From UBA2396 sp038042175 (lineage in GTDB: Bacteria; Planctomycetota; Phycisphaerae; Phycisphaerales; UBA1924): a stretch of 64,000 nt of DNA. Location of the stretch: positions 62,001 to 126,000 of the forward strand of contig CAYHQQ010000002.1 of NCBI GenBank assembly GCA_964358855.1, read 5' to 3'. Both the position numbers and the translations under genes were made by a program. Positions 1 through 9,281 of the stretch are shown piece by piece. The notes under the pieces are model-generated. The model searched no databases. It had not been told where the DNA came from and worked only from the letters and a program-made list of their open reading frames with translations. How positions within the stretch are numbered: position 1 is the stretch's first letter; each line of letters starts with the position of its first letter.

Positions 1-1463
1 CCGGGGTGCAGGTCGTAGACCGCTCGCTGGTATCTCTGCGAGCGGTCGACGCCCACAACCATGCCGCCCACCGACAGCTCGTCGATATCGGCGGGGCTGG
101 GGCTCCGGTGCTTGGGGACGCGGACGATGATGGGGGGTTCGTGCCCCGCGTTGCAATAGGTGAGCCGGAGTGTCGCCGGATTGAGCACGCCGTACCACAG
201 CGTGGCGAACTCGCTGTCGAGCGTGTCGCGACAGAGGGCCTGGTTGACCTTGCCGACGACGGTGTCGAGGTCGTACACCTCCTGGGCGTGGGCGCGGAGG
301 CTGGCGCGAACACTGGACATGAGCAGCGCGGCCGCGATGCCCTTGCCGACGACGTCGCCCACCACAATGCCCAGATGCCCGTTGAGGTCGATGAAATCGT
401 AGAAGTCGCCGCCGAGCTCGAAGCTTGGGATGTAGCGTGCGGCGATGTCCAGGGGCTTGATCTGCGGGACGCGAGAGGGGAGCATGCGCCGCTGCACGTC
501 GGCGGCGAGTTGGAGCTGCCGCCCGATGCGCTGCTCTTCTTCGTGGAGCCGGAGCAGGCGGGTCTGCTCGATGGCGACGGCGGCCTGGTTGGCGATCAGG
601 CCGAGCAGGCGGCGGTCCGATTCGCTGAACGACCTTCGATCGTGGGCGTAGAGGCGCATGACGCCCAGCGGGCGCGACTGGAAGATCATCCCGGCGTGGA
701 TGGCCGAGACAAGCCCCTCGATCTGGACCCGCTCCTGGATTTGCACGCGGGGGTCGCTGGGAAGGTCCTCGGAAACCACGATCTCGCCTCCCAGCGCCAG
801 GCGATCAAAGAGGCGCCCCTTGCTGAGCGACTGGGGCCACTCGAGCCACTCGCGCGAGAGATTGCGGCTCGTGGCGACAGTGAGATCCTCCTCGTTGGTG
901 GCGGTGATGCCGTCGGCGTCTTCCTTGAGAAGCATGATAGAGCCGGCGTCGAGGCCCAGAACGTCGAGCGCGGACTCGAGGGCGACCTCCAGCACCCGCT
1001 GCATGCCAGAGGCGTGGGCGAGCATCGAGCCGAGCTTGAAAAGGGCGCTGAGCTCCTTGACCTTGTGCCTCAGCTCGAGTTCGTGCTCGCACAGCTCGGC
1101 CGAGGCTTGCGAGAGCAGCTCGATCGCGCGTTCGAGCGAGAGCCTGGGATTCTCCCCCAGCGATGGGCCGCCCGGCCCGACCAGGATCGCCCCGATGCGC
1201 TCGCCCCCGACCCGCAGCGGAAAGGCGTGGGCGCCCGGCGGGGGCTCGGCGCCCGCGTCACCCGAGACGCTCCACGATTCCTTGCCCTGCCCGCCCGGAG
1301 AGACCTGGCGCCCAAGCGCATCGCGAAGCTGGACGGAAACACCGGTGAGCTGAGAGAGCTCCGCACAAAGCGCGGCAAGCGAGCCGTCGGTGAGAAAGTC
1401 TGTGATCGAGAGCGCCGGGGACGTGGCGACCGGGGAGGGATTGACGACGGGGGCTTTGTGCAT
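1..1463 (-). CDS. GAF domain / PP2C-type (SpoIIE/RsbU-like) serine phosphatase, truncated by the window edge
   Basis: Reading the minus strand from the ATG at 1463 gives about 487 residues that run off the left edge. The N-terminal ~130 residues form a small sensory-looking region (an FLTDGSLAALCAELSQLTG stretch, PocR-like at best). A GAF domain follows at roughly residues 145-300, then a short linker and a PP2C/SpoIIE phosphatase domain. Metal-binding acidic motifs are visible in GGDFYDF and GDVVGKGIAAALLM, and the late NAGHEPP motif is present. Proteins of this build dephosphorylate anti-anti-sigma factors or similar partners in partner-switching signalling; the partner is not in the window. 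The gene starts 17 bp after the TPR-like protein gene, so the two may be co-transcribed. The long open frame on the opposite strand is a shadow. Confidence 0.85.
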   Translation of the reverse strand, partial: MHKAPVVNPSPVATSPALSITDFLTDGSLAALCAELSQLTGVSVQLRDALGRQVSPGGQGKESWSVSGDAGAEPPPGAHAFPLRVGGERIGAILVGPGGPSLGENPRLSLERAIELLSQASAELCEHELELRHKVKELSALFKLGSMLAHASGMQRVLEVALESALDVLGLDAGSIMLLKEDADGITATNEEDLTVATSRNLSREWLEWPQSLSKGRLFDRLALGGEIVVSEDLPSDPRVQIQERVQIEGLVSAIHAGMIFQSRPLGVMRLYAHDRRSFSESDRRLLGLIANQAAVAIEQTRLLRLHEEEQRIGRQLQLAADVQRRMLPSRVPQIKPLDIAARYIPSFELGGDFYDFIDLNGHLGIVVGDVVGKGIAAALLMSSVRASLRAHAQEVYDLDTVVGKVNQALCRDTLDSEFATLWYGVLNPATLRLTYCNAGHEPPIIVRVPKHRSPSPADIDELSVGGMVVGVDRSQRYQRAVYDLHP

Positions 1464-1480
1464 CGTGATCGCTGTAGGGA

Positions 1481-3196
1481 TTACTTGTCCGGTGCGGCGG
1501 GAAGCTCTTTGGCGGAGGGCATCTCGCCGAGCCACACGGCGCGCAGATAGGCGTGGAGGCGGAGCGAAATGGGGTCGACGCTGGCGCCCTCGGGGGACTT
1601 GTCGGCCGCGGCCATCCCCTCGATCACCAGGGCGTTGTCGGAGGTCTGGTACCCGATGTACGCGATGACGAGCCCCACATCGCGGTCGGCGATCGACTGG
1701 GCGATGGCGTCGGGTTCGCTCGAGCCGGAGATTCGCCCGCGCAGGCGGGAGACGATCTGGTCGAGGCGCTCTTTGGACGGGAGCATCGCGGGGACGAACC
1801 GAACCCCGGCGAACTCGGGTGTGCTGAAGAGAAGCTGACGGAGATTGACCGACGCGGAAAGGTACATGCCCGACCCAAGCTGCGAGTGGAGCCGCCCCGC
1901 CAGGGCGACAGGATCGCCTGGCCGCACGATGAGCGCACGGCTGAATCGAGCCTCGGCATCGAAATACCGACCTTCCCCCAGCAGTTTCTGTGCGGCCAGA
2001 AGGTCTCGCGTGTACAGATTCTGGGTCGCGGCGTCGTCGGCCGCCGGCGTGGCGTATTCCACGGGTTTGCCCGAGGTCTCGCGGACCATTCGAACCGTGT
2101 CGGGGTCGAGCGGTTCGACGCCCGGCTCGGGCGGAGCGTCCTCGGGATTGACCGGAGAGGTCGGAAGCTCGGGCGTGTCGACGAGCGTCGGGAGCGGGGC
2201 GAAGCGCGGTCGCTCTCCGAACAGGTGACGCCGAAGGCCGTTGATCCGATACTCAAGAGGATCTTCAAGCCCGGGAGTCCTGGTGCCCGCGGGGTACTTG
2301 CGTTCCCATTCGTCCAGGCGGTCGAGCAGCTCCTCGTACGCGTTGGACGGCGGTGCCACGACGGGCTTTTCCGCCTCGGGCGTTGTCGGAGCGGTCGGTG
2401 GGCGCCGCGTGTTTGCGGATGCGCCATCGGGCTCGGGAGTCGCACCGCTGGGTCGTCCAAAGGTCCTCAGGCCGGTGGGGTCCTGGGTGTTCCCCCTGTC
2501 GATCACCGGCTTGGCTTCGCGCCGCGTTGAGGCGTTTGGATCGCCCACGAGACGAGATCGCACACCCAGCAACGTCGAGGCGGTGATGGATTCCTGGCCG
2601 CCGTCCTTGGTGCGGCGGTAGCCCAGGCTGGTGGGCTGGAGCGTTCGATCGGCCTCGAACGCCGAGGGCGAGCGGAGCCACGAGCCGCTCCCGCTGCGTT
2701 CGCGATCCTCCGCGGCGCGGTCTCGGACGATGGCTCGCTGCTGGCTGGTGCGAGCGCCCGACCTGGAAAGATCGAGCGAGCCGGCAAGGCCCGTCGGCGC
2801 GCTGCTGCCGGTGGTCAGGGCGAACTGGTACTGGAGCGCGTCGGTCCCGCGAATGCCCTGGCCAGAGAGTCCCGAGAAGTAGGAGTCTCGTCTGTAGTTG
2901 TAGAGATCGTCGGAGCCGAGCTTGCCGCGAAAGTCGCCCGCGTCGGAGTAGCCGGCGCTGCCGCGGAAGGACATGCCGTTGGGAGCGTTGCCGGTGACGA
3001 TGGCGTTGCGAAACCGGACCTCGGCGGCGAAGTCGCGTCCGCCCTTGGGCAGCTGGGTCTGCGGGTATCGGGAGGAATTGCGGTCCAGGCCCCGCCCGTC
3101 TCCAAGCGCGTTCTGCGCAACGGCGGGGGCGGCGACGCCGCAGGAAACGACAAGCCCGAAGATTCTGGCCGGCGTGAGCAGGGAAAGTCGGATCAC
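1481..3196 (-). CDS. Secreted TPR-like protein of unknown function
   Basis: The protein has 571 residues if it starts at the GTG at 3196. That start is preferred because a strong Shine-Dalgarno sequence, GGGAGGTG at 3208-3201, lies 4 nt upstream and a signal peptide follows directly (hydrophobic FGLVVSCGVAAPAVAQ). The next ~230 residues are Ser/Gly/Arg-rich and low in obvious domains. A Pro-rich linker leads to a helical region around residues 420-500 (NLYTRDLLAAQKLLGEGRYF and SRALIVRPGDPVALAGRL) that looks like one or two tetratricopeptide units. It probably acts in the periplasm or on the surface. I do not recognise a named family. It precedes the GAF-PP2C gene on the same strand and is divergent from metG. 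Confidence 0.75.
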   Translation of the reverse strand: MIRLSLLTPARIFGLVVSCGVAAPAVAQNALGDGRGLDRNSSRYPQTQLPKGGRDFAAEVRFRNAIVTGNAPNGMSFRGSAGYSDAGDFRGKLGSDDLYNYRRDSYFSGLSGQGIRGTDALQYQFALTTGSSAPTGLAGSLDLSRSGARTSQQRAIVRDRAAEDRERSGSGSWLRSPSAFEADRTLQPTSLGYRRTKDGGQESITASTLLGVRSRLVGDPNASTRREAKPVIDRGNTQDPTGLRTFGRPSGATPEPDGASANTRRPPTAPTTPEAEKPVVAPPSNAYEELLDRLDEWERKYPAGTRTPGLEDPLEYRINGLRRHLFGERPRFAPLPTLVDTPELPTSPVNPEDAPPEPGVEPLDPDTVRMVRETSGKPVEYATPAADDAATQNLYTRDLLAAQKLLGEGRYFDAEARFSRALIVRPGDPVALAGRLHSQLGSGMYLSASVNLRQLLFSTPEFAGVRFVPAMLPSKERLDQIVSRLRGRISGSSEPDAIAQSIADRDVGLVIAYIGYQTSDNALVIEGMAAADKSPEGASVDPISLRLHAYLRAVWLGEMPSAKELPAAPDK

Positions 3197-3351
3197 AGGG
3201 CACCTCCCGAAAGAACCAAGAACGGCGGTTCCTCGGGGAAGTCTAGGGTCCAAGGGCGGCGCGGTGCTGTGGCCGGCGCGCATAACGACGGGGGGACGCT
3301 CGATTAGGACAAACGCGGGAGGGGAGCGGGCCCGCCCTAACATTCGCCCGA

Positions 3352-5031
3352 ATGAACCCATACTACATCACGACCCCGATCTACTACGTGAACGATCGAC
3401 CGCACATCGGTCACTGCTACACCTCGCTGCTTGCCGACGTGGCGGCGCGGTTCCAGAGGCTGTCGCGCGGGCAGGAGATGGGAAGTGCCAAGGGTGCGCC
3501 GGGCGAGGTGTTCCTGCTGACGGGAACCGACGAGCACGCCGACAAGGTGGTGACCAGCGCGTCGGCCCACGGGAAGTCGGCGCAGGAGTGGGCGGACATC
3601 AACGCGGAGCAGTTCAAGGCCGCATTCGCATGGATGAACATCTCCAACGACGATTTCATCCGCACGACCGAGCCCCGGCACCGCGAGCGTGTGCCGGTGT
3701 ACATCCAGAAGCTGATGGACTCGGGTGACATCTACAAGGGCGAGTACACGGGTTGGTACGACGAGGGACAGGAGGAGTACGTCCCGGAGAATTCGGCCCG
3801 CGAGGCGGGGTACAAGTCGGCGATCTCGGGGCGGCCGCTCGTGAAGCGGACCGAGCCCTGCTACTTCTTCAAACTCTCAAAGTACGGGAAACCGCTCGCC
3901 GATCATCTGGCGGCCAACCCGACGTTCGTGCAGCCCGACTCCAGGCGGAGCGAGATTCTGGGTCGCATCCGCCAGGGGCTCAACGACATTCCCATCTCGC
4001 GCCCCGTCACCGACGACCCCGCGACGCAGTGGGGGATTCGAGTGCCCGGGGACGCGACAAACCGGATCTACGTCTGGATCGACGCTCTGTTCAACTACTT
4101 GACGGTCGTGGACACCCCCCAGCGGCGACCGCTGTGGCCCGCCGCGGTGCACCTGATCGGCAAGGACATCCTCTGGTTTCACGCCGCCATCTGGCCCGCG
4201 CTGCTCATGGCCCTTCGCGCGGCGGACGCGAAGGAGTTTGGGTGGGTGACGCCGCCCTCGATGATCTTCGGGCACGGGTGGTGGATCAGCAACGGGCAAA
4301 AGATGTCCAAGAGCCTGGGGAACTTCATCGATCTCGAGAAGCTTCAGGCGTACGCGGACCGGTACAGCATCGACGCGGTGCGGTGGTACCTGGCGAAGGA
4401 CGGGCCGATGTCGGGGGCGGACGCCGACTTCAGCTACACGAAGTTCGTGGAGGTGTACAACGCCGACCTCGCCAACGGGATCGGCAATTGCGCCAGTCGG
4501 GTGGCGAACATGGTCGAGAAGTACTTCGGCACGCTCCCGACGCCCGAGGCGGGGGGCTCTTTGCCCGCAGGGAGCGTCGCGGCGCCGCCGCAGCACGCGA
4601 GATTCAATTTCCCGGCACTCTGCTCGGGCGCCGTCGCGCGGGCGGGCGCGAAGGCCGCGGCGTTGGATCTTGCGGGTGTGCTCGCCGAAGGGATCGAGCT
4701 TATCCGCAACGTGGACGTGTACATCAACGAGACGGCGCCGTTCAAACTCGCCAAGACGATCGACACCGATCCGACCGCCAAGGCCCGTCTGGCGACGATC
4801 CTGTACAACTGCGCCGAGGCGGTGCGGGTGGCGAGCGTTCTGATGTCGTCGGCCATGCCGACGAAGATGGGCCAGCTGTGGCAGGCCTGGAATTGCGTGC
4901 CGAAGGCGGGCGAGCCGCTGGCAACGCTCTGTGCGTTTGGGGGGGCGAGCGGCCTGCGTCCCGGATCCATGATCGCCAAGGGCGAGGCGCTGTTCATGCG
5001 AGCGGACGCGGCGTTGCCCGAGCCGGCGTGA
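3352..5031 (+). CDS. metG: Methionine--tRNA ligase
   Basis: This 559-residue class I aminoacyl-tRNA synthetase charges tRNA-Met. The HIGH motif appears as HIGHCYTS near residue 19, the TDEHADK motif follows near residue 60, and the KMSKS loop is intact (GQKMSKSLGNFIDL near residue 316). The anticodon-binding helical domain follows (GIGNCASRVANM). The protein ends after this domain, so the C-terminal EMAP/Trbp111-like tRNA-binding domain of longer MetRS forms is absent. No four-cysteine zinc knuckle is evident in the connective domain. It is a single gene, divergent from the TPR-like protein gene and convergent with the pseudopilin gene 6 bp away. Confidence 0.96.
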   Translation: MNPYYITTPIYYVNDRPHIGHCYTSLLADVAARFQRLSRGQEMGSAKGAPGEVFLLTGTDEHADKVVTSASAHGKSAQEWADINAEQFKAAFAWMNISNDDFIRTTEPRHRERVPVYIQKLMDSGDIYKGEYTGWYDEGQEEYVPENSAREAGYKSAISGRPLVKRTEPCYFFKLSKYGKPLADHLAANPTFVQPDSRRSEILGRIRQGLNDIPISRPVTDDPATQWGIRVPGDATNRIYVWIDALFNYLTVVDTPQRRPLWPAAVHLIGKDILWFHAAIWPALLMALRAADAKEFGWVTPPSMIFGHGWWISNGQKMSKSLGNFIDLEKLQAYADRYSIDAVRWYLAKDGPMSGADADFSYTKFVEVYNADLANGIGNCASRVANMVEKYFGTLPTPEAGGSLPAGSVAAPPQHARFNFPALCSGAVARAGAKAAALDLAGVLAEGIELIRNVDVYINETAPFKLAKTIDTDPTAKARLATILYNCAEAVRVASVLMSSAMPTKMGQLWQAWNCVPKAGEPLATLCAFGGASGLRPGSMIAKGEALFMRADAALPEPA

Positions 5032-5037
5032 CGCGAC

Positions 5038-5778
5038 TCACTTGGCCCCGGCGACGCGCGGCAGAATCGTCCAGATGGGCGAGGGCTCGCTGGAGAAAAT
5101 CGTGTACCTGACCGAGCCGTCCAGAGCGACAAAGTTGCCGCCCCGGAACTCGGCGTGCCATGACGCGTCAAGAAGGGCGTCGGGGTCGGGCTTTGAGGCC
5201 ATGGCGTAGTGCCACACCGCGTCGCCAGCGACCAGAAGGCGGGAGTGCCCGACATCAACGTCGGACTCGGAGAGGGGTCGGCGTGAAGAGTCGATCCCCG
5301 CCGCGGTCGAGTCCATGAGCATCACGTTGGCGCGATAGCTGTTGCCGAACGCGGCGAAGCAGGAGCGTCCCGCGTACATGGCGGGGCCGGGACGGTCGGG
5401 GCTTTGACCAAGCGCCCAGACACCCTTGTCGTCGGGGCAGTGGTACAGCGCGGTGACGTTGCCTGCGCGATCATTTGCGGCCTCGCCGAAATAGGAGTTG
5501 ATGGGCCTGTCGCTGGCCAGCATCGGCATGCGGTCGGCACCTATGAAGCGAACGCCGCCGTAGTGCCAGTCGGGGGCCGATTCGGCGACGGGGTATCGCC
5601 GGTTGTCCTGCGAGTACGCCTGGAAGGCCGCGCCGATCTGTCGCAGGTTGGACGCGCAGACCGTGCGCCGACCGGTTGACCGCGCGTGGGCCAAGACGGG
5701 GAGCAGGATGCCCACCAGCACCGCGATGATCGCGAGGCTGACGAGCAATTCCAAGAGTGAAAAGGCACGGCGTGTCAA
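5038..5778 (-). CDS. Type II secretion-like pseudopilin (prepilin N-terminal methylation domain, large planctomycete type)
   Basis: The protein carries a prepilin peptidase signal, TRRAFSLLELLVSLAI, followed by a hydrophobic helix and the ARSTGRRTVCASNLRQIG stretch usual in planctomycete pseudopilins. The C-terminus has the aspartate-glycine motif after a histidine (HAEFRGGN then ALDGS) that defines the H-Xn-DG group. I start it at the TTG at 5778 (246 aa) because that puts a six-residue leader before the cleavage site and an AGGGAG sequence lies about 10 nt upstream; the frame is open to 5874 but that would give an unusually long leader. Such proteins are anchored in the inner membrane and project to the periplasm. 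Their targets in planctomycetes are unknown. Confidence 0.85.
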   Translation of the reverse strand: MTRRAFSLLELLVSLAIIAVLVGILLPVLAHARSTGRRTVCASNLRQIGAAFQAYSQDNRRYPVAESAPDWHYGGVRFIGADRMPMLASDRPINSYFGEAANDRAGNVTALYHCPDDKGVWALGQSPDRPGPAMYAGRSCFAAFGNSYRANVMLMDSTAAGIDSSRRPLSESDVDVGHSRLLVAGDAVWHYAMASKPDPDALLDASWHAEFRGGNFVALDGSVRYTIFSSEPSPIWTILPRVAGAK

Positions 5779-5905
5779 ACGGCGACGACTCCCTATCCGC
5801 CCATCATACAACCAGGGATCGCTCGGACCAAGTGGAATCCCCGGCCCGGCCACCTGTCCACACCTTGTGCACAAATCCGGGGGGCGGCACCTGACAAACA
5901 GCGAC

Positions 5906-7243
5906 CTAGGGAAGGGCCAGCCTGGTGCGGACGTTGTCGAGCACGTTCATGTAATTGATGTAGCCGTCGTAGGGGGAGTCGTAGTGCGAGAAGTATTTGT
6001 GGACATCGCCATCGGACCAGTACTTCGTGCACATGTAGTAGAAGTGATCGCTGGTGGTGAGTTTGCGCCAGTCGGCCAGGAGGAATCGCGCCTGCTGGAC
6101 GGGGTCGGAGTCGGGAAGGGTCTCGGGCGCGGGTTGGGCGTTGTGGGCGACCGCGTAGGCGGCCTCGGCCTTTGCGAGCTTTTCCTTGATGGGGCGTTCC
6201 AGGCGGTAGCACTCCTCCAGCGCGTTGTTCTGCATGGCGTTGCCGCGCCAGGCGGAGAGGTCCCGCTCCATATCGGCCCACGAGATGAAATCGTGGACGT
6301 CGTACTCGCCCACGGGCTCGAACTGCTTCAGGGCCTCGCTGACGGTGATGAAGTGGTTGTGCCCCGGATTGACGTCGAATACTTTGGCGGGCAGAGCCTC
6401 GAGGAACTGGAAGATGCCCGTGTCGGCCCACTGATGCTCGCCGAAGGTCTCGTAGTCCATGAAGAGGTTGCACAGGAAGCCGTCGCCATTGATCTGATCG
6501 ACCCACTTGGCGAACTTCTCGGCCGAGAGGGGCCACTCGGCCCACCCGCGGTTTGAGAATCGAAAGGCGATATCGTCGCTGAGGCGGTAGTTCTTGAGGA
6601 GCAGCTTGAAGGGCTTGTCGCCCGCGCCCAGGAGGTCTCGCTTGTCGCCGGTGTTGAACGCGTCCCACTTCGGGGGTTTGTAGACGAAATTGGGCGTGCG
6701 GTAACCCAGGATCCGGTCAACCCCCTCGCACAACGCGCCGCTGAAGCGCGGCTTTCCGTCGGGGCCTTTGATCTGGCAGAGCTCGTGGGCGAGCTGGTTG
6801 GAGTAGATCAGTTCGGTGTTGCGAAAGACCGCGGGCGTCTGGCCAAAGAGCTCCTCGACGCGGGCGGTGTGCATCGCGACCTGCTCGCGAAACTCTGCGG
6901 GGCTGTAGAGGAAGCTGAGGGAGTGGTAGTACGTCTCGGCGACAAACTCGCAGCACCCGGTGGCCGCGAGCTCCTGGAAGACGCTGATGATCTCGGGACA
7001 GAACGCCTCGAACTGGTCCAGCGCGACGCCCGTGATGGCGTAGCTGACGCGAAAGTTGCCCTTGTTCTTCTTGACCAGGTCGAGGATGAGCCGGGTGGTT
7101 GGGAGGTAGCACTTGGTGGCCACCTTGCGGGCGATCTCGGCGTTCTTGGCGTCGTCGAAGTAGAACGGATTGGTGTCGAAAACAGAGTACTTTCGCAGGC
7201 GAAAGGGCTGGTGGACCTGAAAGTAGAAGACGACAGAGGCCAT
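5906..7243 (-). CDS. Glycoside hydrolase family 57 protein (alpha-amylase-like)
   Basis: This 445-residue protein has the GH57 signature motifs in order. VHQPFR lies at residues 10-15, GCCEFVAETYYHSL around residue 95, the nucleophile-region FRNTELIYSNQLAHEL around residue 140, and MDYETFGEHQ around residue 260 with the acid/base aspartate. GH57 enzymes are retaining alpha-glucanases such as alpha-amylase, 4-alpha-glucanotransferase or branching enzyme. The motif-4 sequence DYETFGEH is common in the group annotated as cytosolic alpha-amylase. No signal peptide is visible, so it likely acts on intracellular alpha-glucan such as glycogen. It is separated from the LPS operon by the inverted repeat at 7311-7478. 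Confidence 0.92.
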   Translation of the reverse strand: MASVVFYFQVHQPFRLRKYSVFDTNPFYFDDAKNAEIARKVATKCYLPTTRLILDLVKKNKGNFRVSYAITGVALDQFEAFCPEIISVFQELAATGCCEFVAETYYHSLSFLYSPAEFREQVAMHTARVEELFGQTPAVFRNTELIYSNQLAHELCQIKGPDGKPRFSGALCEGVDRILGYRTPNFVYKPPKWDAFNTGDKRDLLGAGDKPFKLLLKNYRLSDDIAFRFSNRGWAEWPLSAEKFAKWVDQINGDGFLCNLFMDYETFGEHQWADTGIFQFLEALPAKVFDVNPGHNHFITVSEALKQFEPVGEYDVHDFISWADMERDLSAWRGNAMQNNALEECYRLERPIKEKLAKAEAAYAVAHNAQPAPETLPDSDPVQQARFLLADWRKLTTSDHFYYMCTKYWSDGDVHKYFSHYDSPYDGYINYMNVLDNVRTRLALP

Positions 7244-7310
7244 GAGGGAGGCTCCCGGGACTGCCCCAAGTGTAATCCCCGTTCTGTCCGGGAAAGTCGC
7301 GTAACGGGAA

Positions 7311-7478
7311 GAAATTGAAACACGGAGGGCACGGAGGAAGACAAGACAGAAGGCTGAACTTGAAGGCGGAAGGCTGAATCGACTCCTGCTTCAGCCTTCA
7401 CGTTCAGCCTTCTGCCTTTCCCATTCGCTTCCCATCACTCACCCCTGCCCTCCTCCGTGCCCTCTGTGTTTCAATTTC
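7311..7478. repeat. Nested inverted repeat (about 168 bp)
   Basis: The outer arms are 7311-7338 (GAAATTGAAACACGGAGGGC...) and 7451-7478 and match as reverse complements at 27 of 28 positions. Inside them, 7344-7368 (GACAGAAGGCTGAACTTG...) pairs with about 7394-7419, and an AGGCTGAA word also occurs as a short direct repeat at 7351 and 7371. Transcribed, this would fold into one long hairpin. The ACGGAGGGCACGGAGG type of arm resembles short dispersed repeats I know from other environmental bacterial genomes. It fills most of the 242-bp gap between the 3' end of the LptG-like gene and the GH57 start, so it could also act as a transcription barrier or mRNA-end structure. Confidence 0.8.
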
Positions 7479-7485
7479 CTCGCCC

Positions 7486-8616
7486 TCAGCTTCGCACGGA
7501 GGTGACCGAGGCGATGGCGATGGGGAGCAGGACGATCGCGGGCACAAACACCGAGAGGGCGGGGGGGAGAGCGGGAATCGCCGCGGAGGCTCCGATGACA
7601 CCCCCCATGAGGGCGACGACCGCGAGGGGCGCCGATTTGAGGGCGGGCACGACCATGCCGACGGGCTCGCGGCGCAGAAAGAACGGAATGCACACCGCCA
7701 GAGCGAGGAGATTGCACGCAACGGCGCCGAAGCGGCCCAGCCGGATGCGCTCGAGCTCCTCGTCGTGCCCCTTGGTGTCGACTCGGCCGGGCTCGCGGCG
7801 GGCAAGCATCTCGGTGGTCTGGGCGAACGAGAGACTCGTGCGATAGCTGGCGAAGCGACGGAGCTTGAGCGCGGTCGGGTCGAGATTGGTCTTGAGAGCG
7901 GCCAGCGGCTCGGGCGTGGCGCTGACTCCAAAGTCCTTGATCCGCCCCTGGTCCAGGACCCACTCCGATTCGTTCCACCTGGCCGAGATCGCGGTGATGA
8001 TCCGCGTTCCATGGCCCGCGGCGTCGCGCTCGATGACCTGGAGTCCCTTGAGCACGCCCAGGTCGGCGTCGAAGCTCTGGGCAAAGAAGATGCGTCCGGA
8101 GGAATCGGTGGTCGGGTGGAGTTCCGCCGCGCCAAGAGTGCGCTGGCCAGCCTGCTGGAGCTGCCTGGTGAGGAGCGGCGCGATCCGGGGGATGATGTAC
8201 TCCTGGTTGGCAAGCTGTGCCACGCAGAGGGCGACGGCACAGAAGCACACCGGGCGGGCGGCCCGCCAGAGGCTGATCCCGCCGGCGAGCATGGCAACCA
8301 GTTCGCGGTGGCGCACCATCTGCGCGAACGTGAATCCCATGCCCCCGACCATGACAAGGCCAAGCAGCGCGTTGAGGAGCTGGATGAGCCTGGGCCACCA
8401 CAGATCGAGGACCAGGCCCGCCGCAACCACGGTGGTCCGCACAAAGGAGGGGTCGCCCGGGTCGCCATGGAGCCTCCCGTGCTCGCGTGCGATCTTCACA
8501 AACTCGTCGAAGTTGAGCGAGACATCGATGGCGATCACGAACGAAAAGAGGATCACCACGAGCGCGGCCACGTTCGTGAGGTACTGCCGGGCGATGTGTC
8601 GGTCGAGCGTGGTCAT
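7486..8616 (-). CDS. LptF/LptG-family permease (YjgP/YjgQ), LptG-like
   Basis: The 376-residue protein begins MTTLDRHIARQYL, typical of LptF/LptG, with transmembrane helices at about residues 13-33, 65-85 and 95-120. A periplasmic beta-rich domain spans roughly 130-280, and three C-terminal helices follow (LLALAVCIPFFL, PLAVVALMGGVIGASAAI, VFVPAIVLLPIAIASV). LptF and LptG form the membrane part of the ABC transporter that pulls lipopolysaccharide from the inner membrane into the Lpt bridge; the LptB ATPase is not in the window. Its start overlaps the PAP2 gene stop by 4 bp, and it is the last gene of a four-gene operon beginning with the LptF-like gene. Confidence 0.88.
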   Translation of the reverse strand: MTTLDRHIARQYLTNVAALVVILFSFVIAIDVSLNFDEFVKIAREHGRLHGDPGDPSFVRTTVVAAGLVLDLWWPRLIQLLNALLGLVMVGGMGFTFAQMVRHRELVAMLAGGISLWRAARPVCFCAVALCVAQLANQEYIIPRIAPLLTRQLQQAGQRTLGAAELHPTTDSSGRIFFAQSFDADLGVLKGLQVIERDAAGHGTRIITAISARWNESEWVLDQGRIKDFGVSATPEPLAALKTNLDPTALKLRRFASYRTSLSFAQTTEMLARREPGRVDTKGHDEELERIRLGRFGAVACNLLALAVCIPFFLRREPVGMVVPALKSAPLAVVALMGGVIGASAAIPALPPALSVFVPAIVLLPIAIASVTSVRS

Positions 8617-9281
8617 CGGAATTCACAGTCGCGGGGTGTTGCCCGGACGGAGCGAGCACACATCTGGGCGAAAGCGTATCCAAGAAGGGCGCCGCCCACG
8701 ACGTCGGACGTGAAGTGGGCTCCGACGACCAGCCGGGTGTATCCGCACCCCACGGCGCCCAGGAGCGCGACCCATCCCAGCCGGGGGCAGATTCGAAGGA
8801 GGGCGAAGGCCGCGCCGAACGCGACGGCGGCGTGGCTGCTGGCGAATCCAAGGTTTCCAGAGCGGGCGAACCCTGAGAAGAGTTCGCGATAGACGTGCTC
8901 GCCCGTGAGTCCGGGTCGCTCGCGGGCCAGGACGAGCTTGACAAGCTCGGCCCCGGCGCCGGCGAGGGCCGCCGAGAGCAGCACGCGCACAAAGGGCCAT
9001 CCGGAGGCCAGAATCCGCCCTGGGCCGCGCCGGGCAGACTCGCCCGCGACCGCGACTAGAACCCAGAACGGCAGGTAACCAAAGCCTCGCAAGAATGTCC
9101 ACCAGTCGCGTCGCTGGATGGCTTCGAGAGCGGCCCGGTCGTGCGGATCGGCGCCGAGAAACAAGCGCCAAAGTTGCTGGTCAAAGATCCAGGTCGTCGC
9201 CAGCAGCACAGCCCAAAGCACAACGGCGAGGAGCCTTGCTCGCGCGTGTGCCGAAGTGCGAGATTGGGTGGTGGCGTTCAT
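8613..9281 (-). CDS. PAP2-family membrane phosphatase
   Basis: This 222-residue integral membrane protein carries the three phosphatase motifs of the PAP2 superfamily: KLVLARERPG, FASSHAAVAFG (equivalent to PSGH) and YTRLVVGAHFTSDVVGG (equivalent to SRxxxxxHxxxD). The conserved Arg, His and Asp residues are in place. Family members remove phosphate from lipid substrates such as undecaprenyl pyrophosphate, phosphatidylglycerol phosphate or lipid A on the periplasmic side. It sits between a GT39-type transferase and an LptG-like permease, overlapping each by 4 bp. A lipid-A or carrier-lipid substrate is therefore the likeliest inference, but the exact substrate cannot be read from sequence. Confidence 0.88.
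   Translation of the reverse strand: MNATTQSRTSAHARARLLAVVLWAVLLATTWIFDQQLWRLFLGADPHDRAALEAIQRRDWWTFLRGFGYLPFWVLVAVAGESARRGPGRILASGWPFVRVLLSAALAGAGAELVKLVLARERPGLTGEHVYRELFSGFARSGNLGFASSHAAVAFGAAFALLRICPRLGWVALLGAVGCGYTRLVVGAHFTSDVVGGALLGYAFAQMCARSVRATPRDCEFR

Noticed and set aside
6..1550. Long plus-strand open frame (514 codons)
   Set aside because: It runs antisense to the clear GAF-PP2C phosphatase and has no recognisable motif; GC-rich DNA gives long shadow frames.
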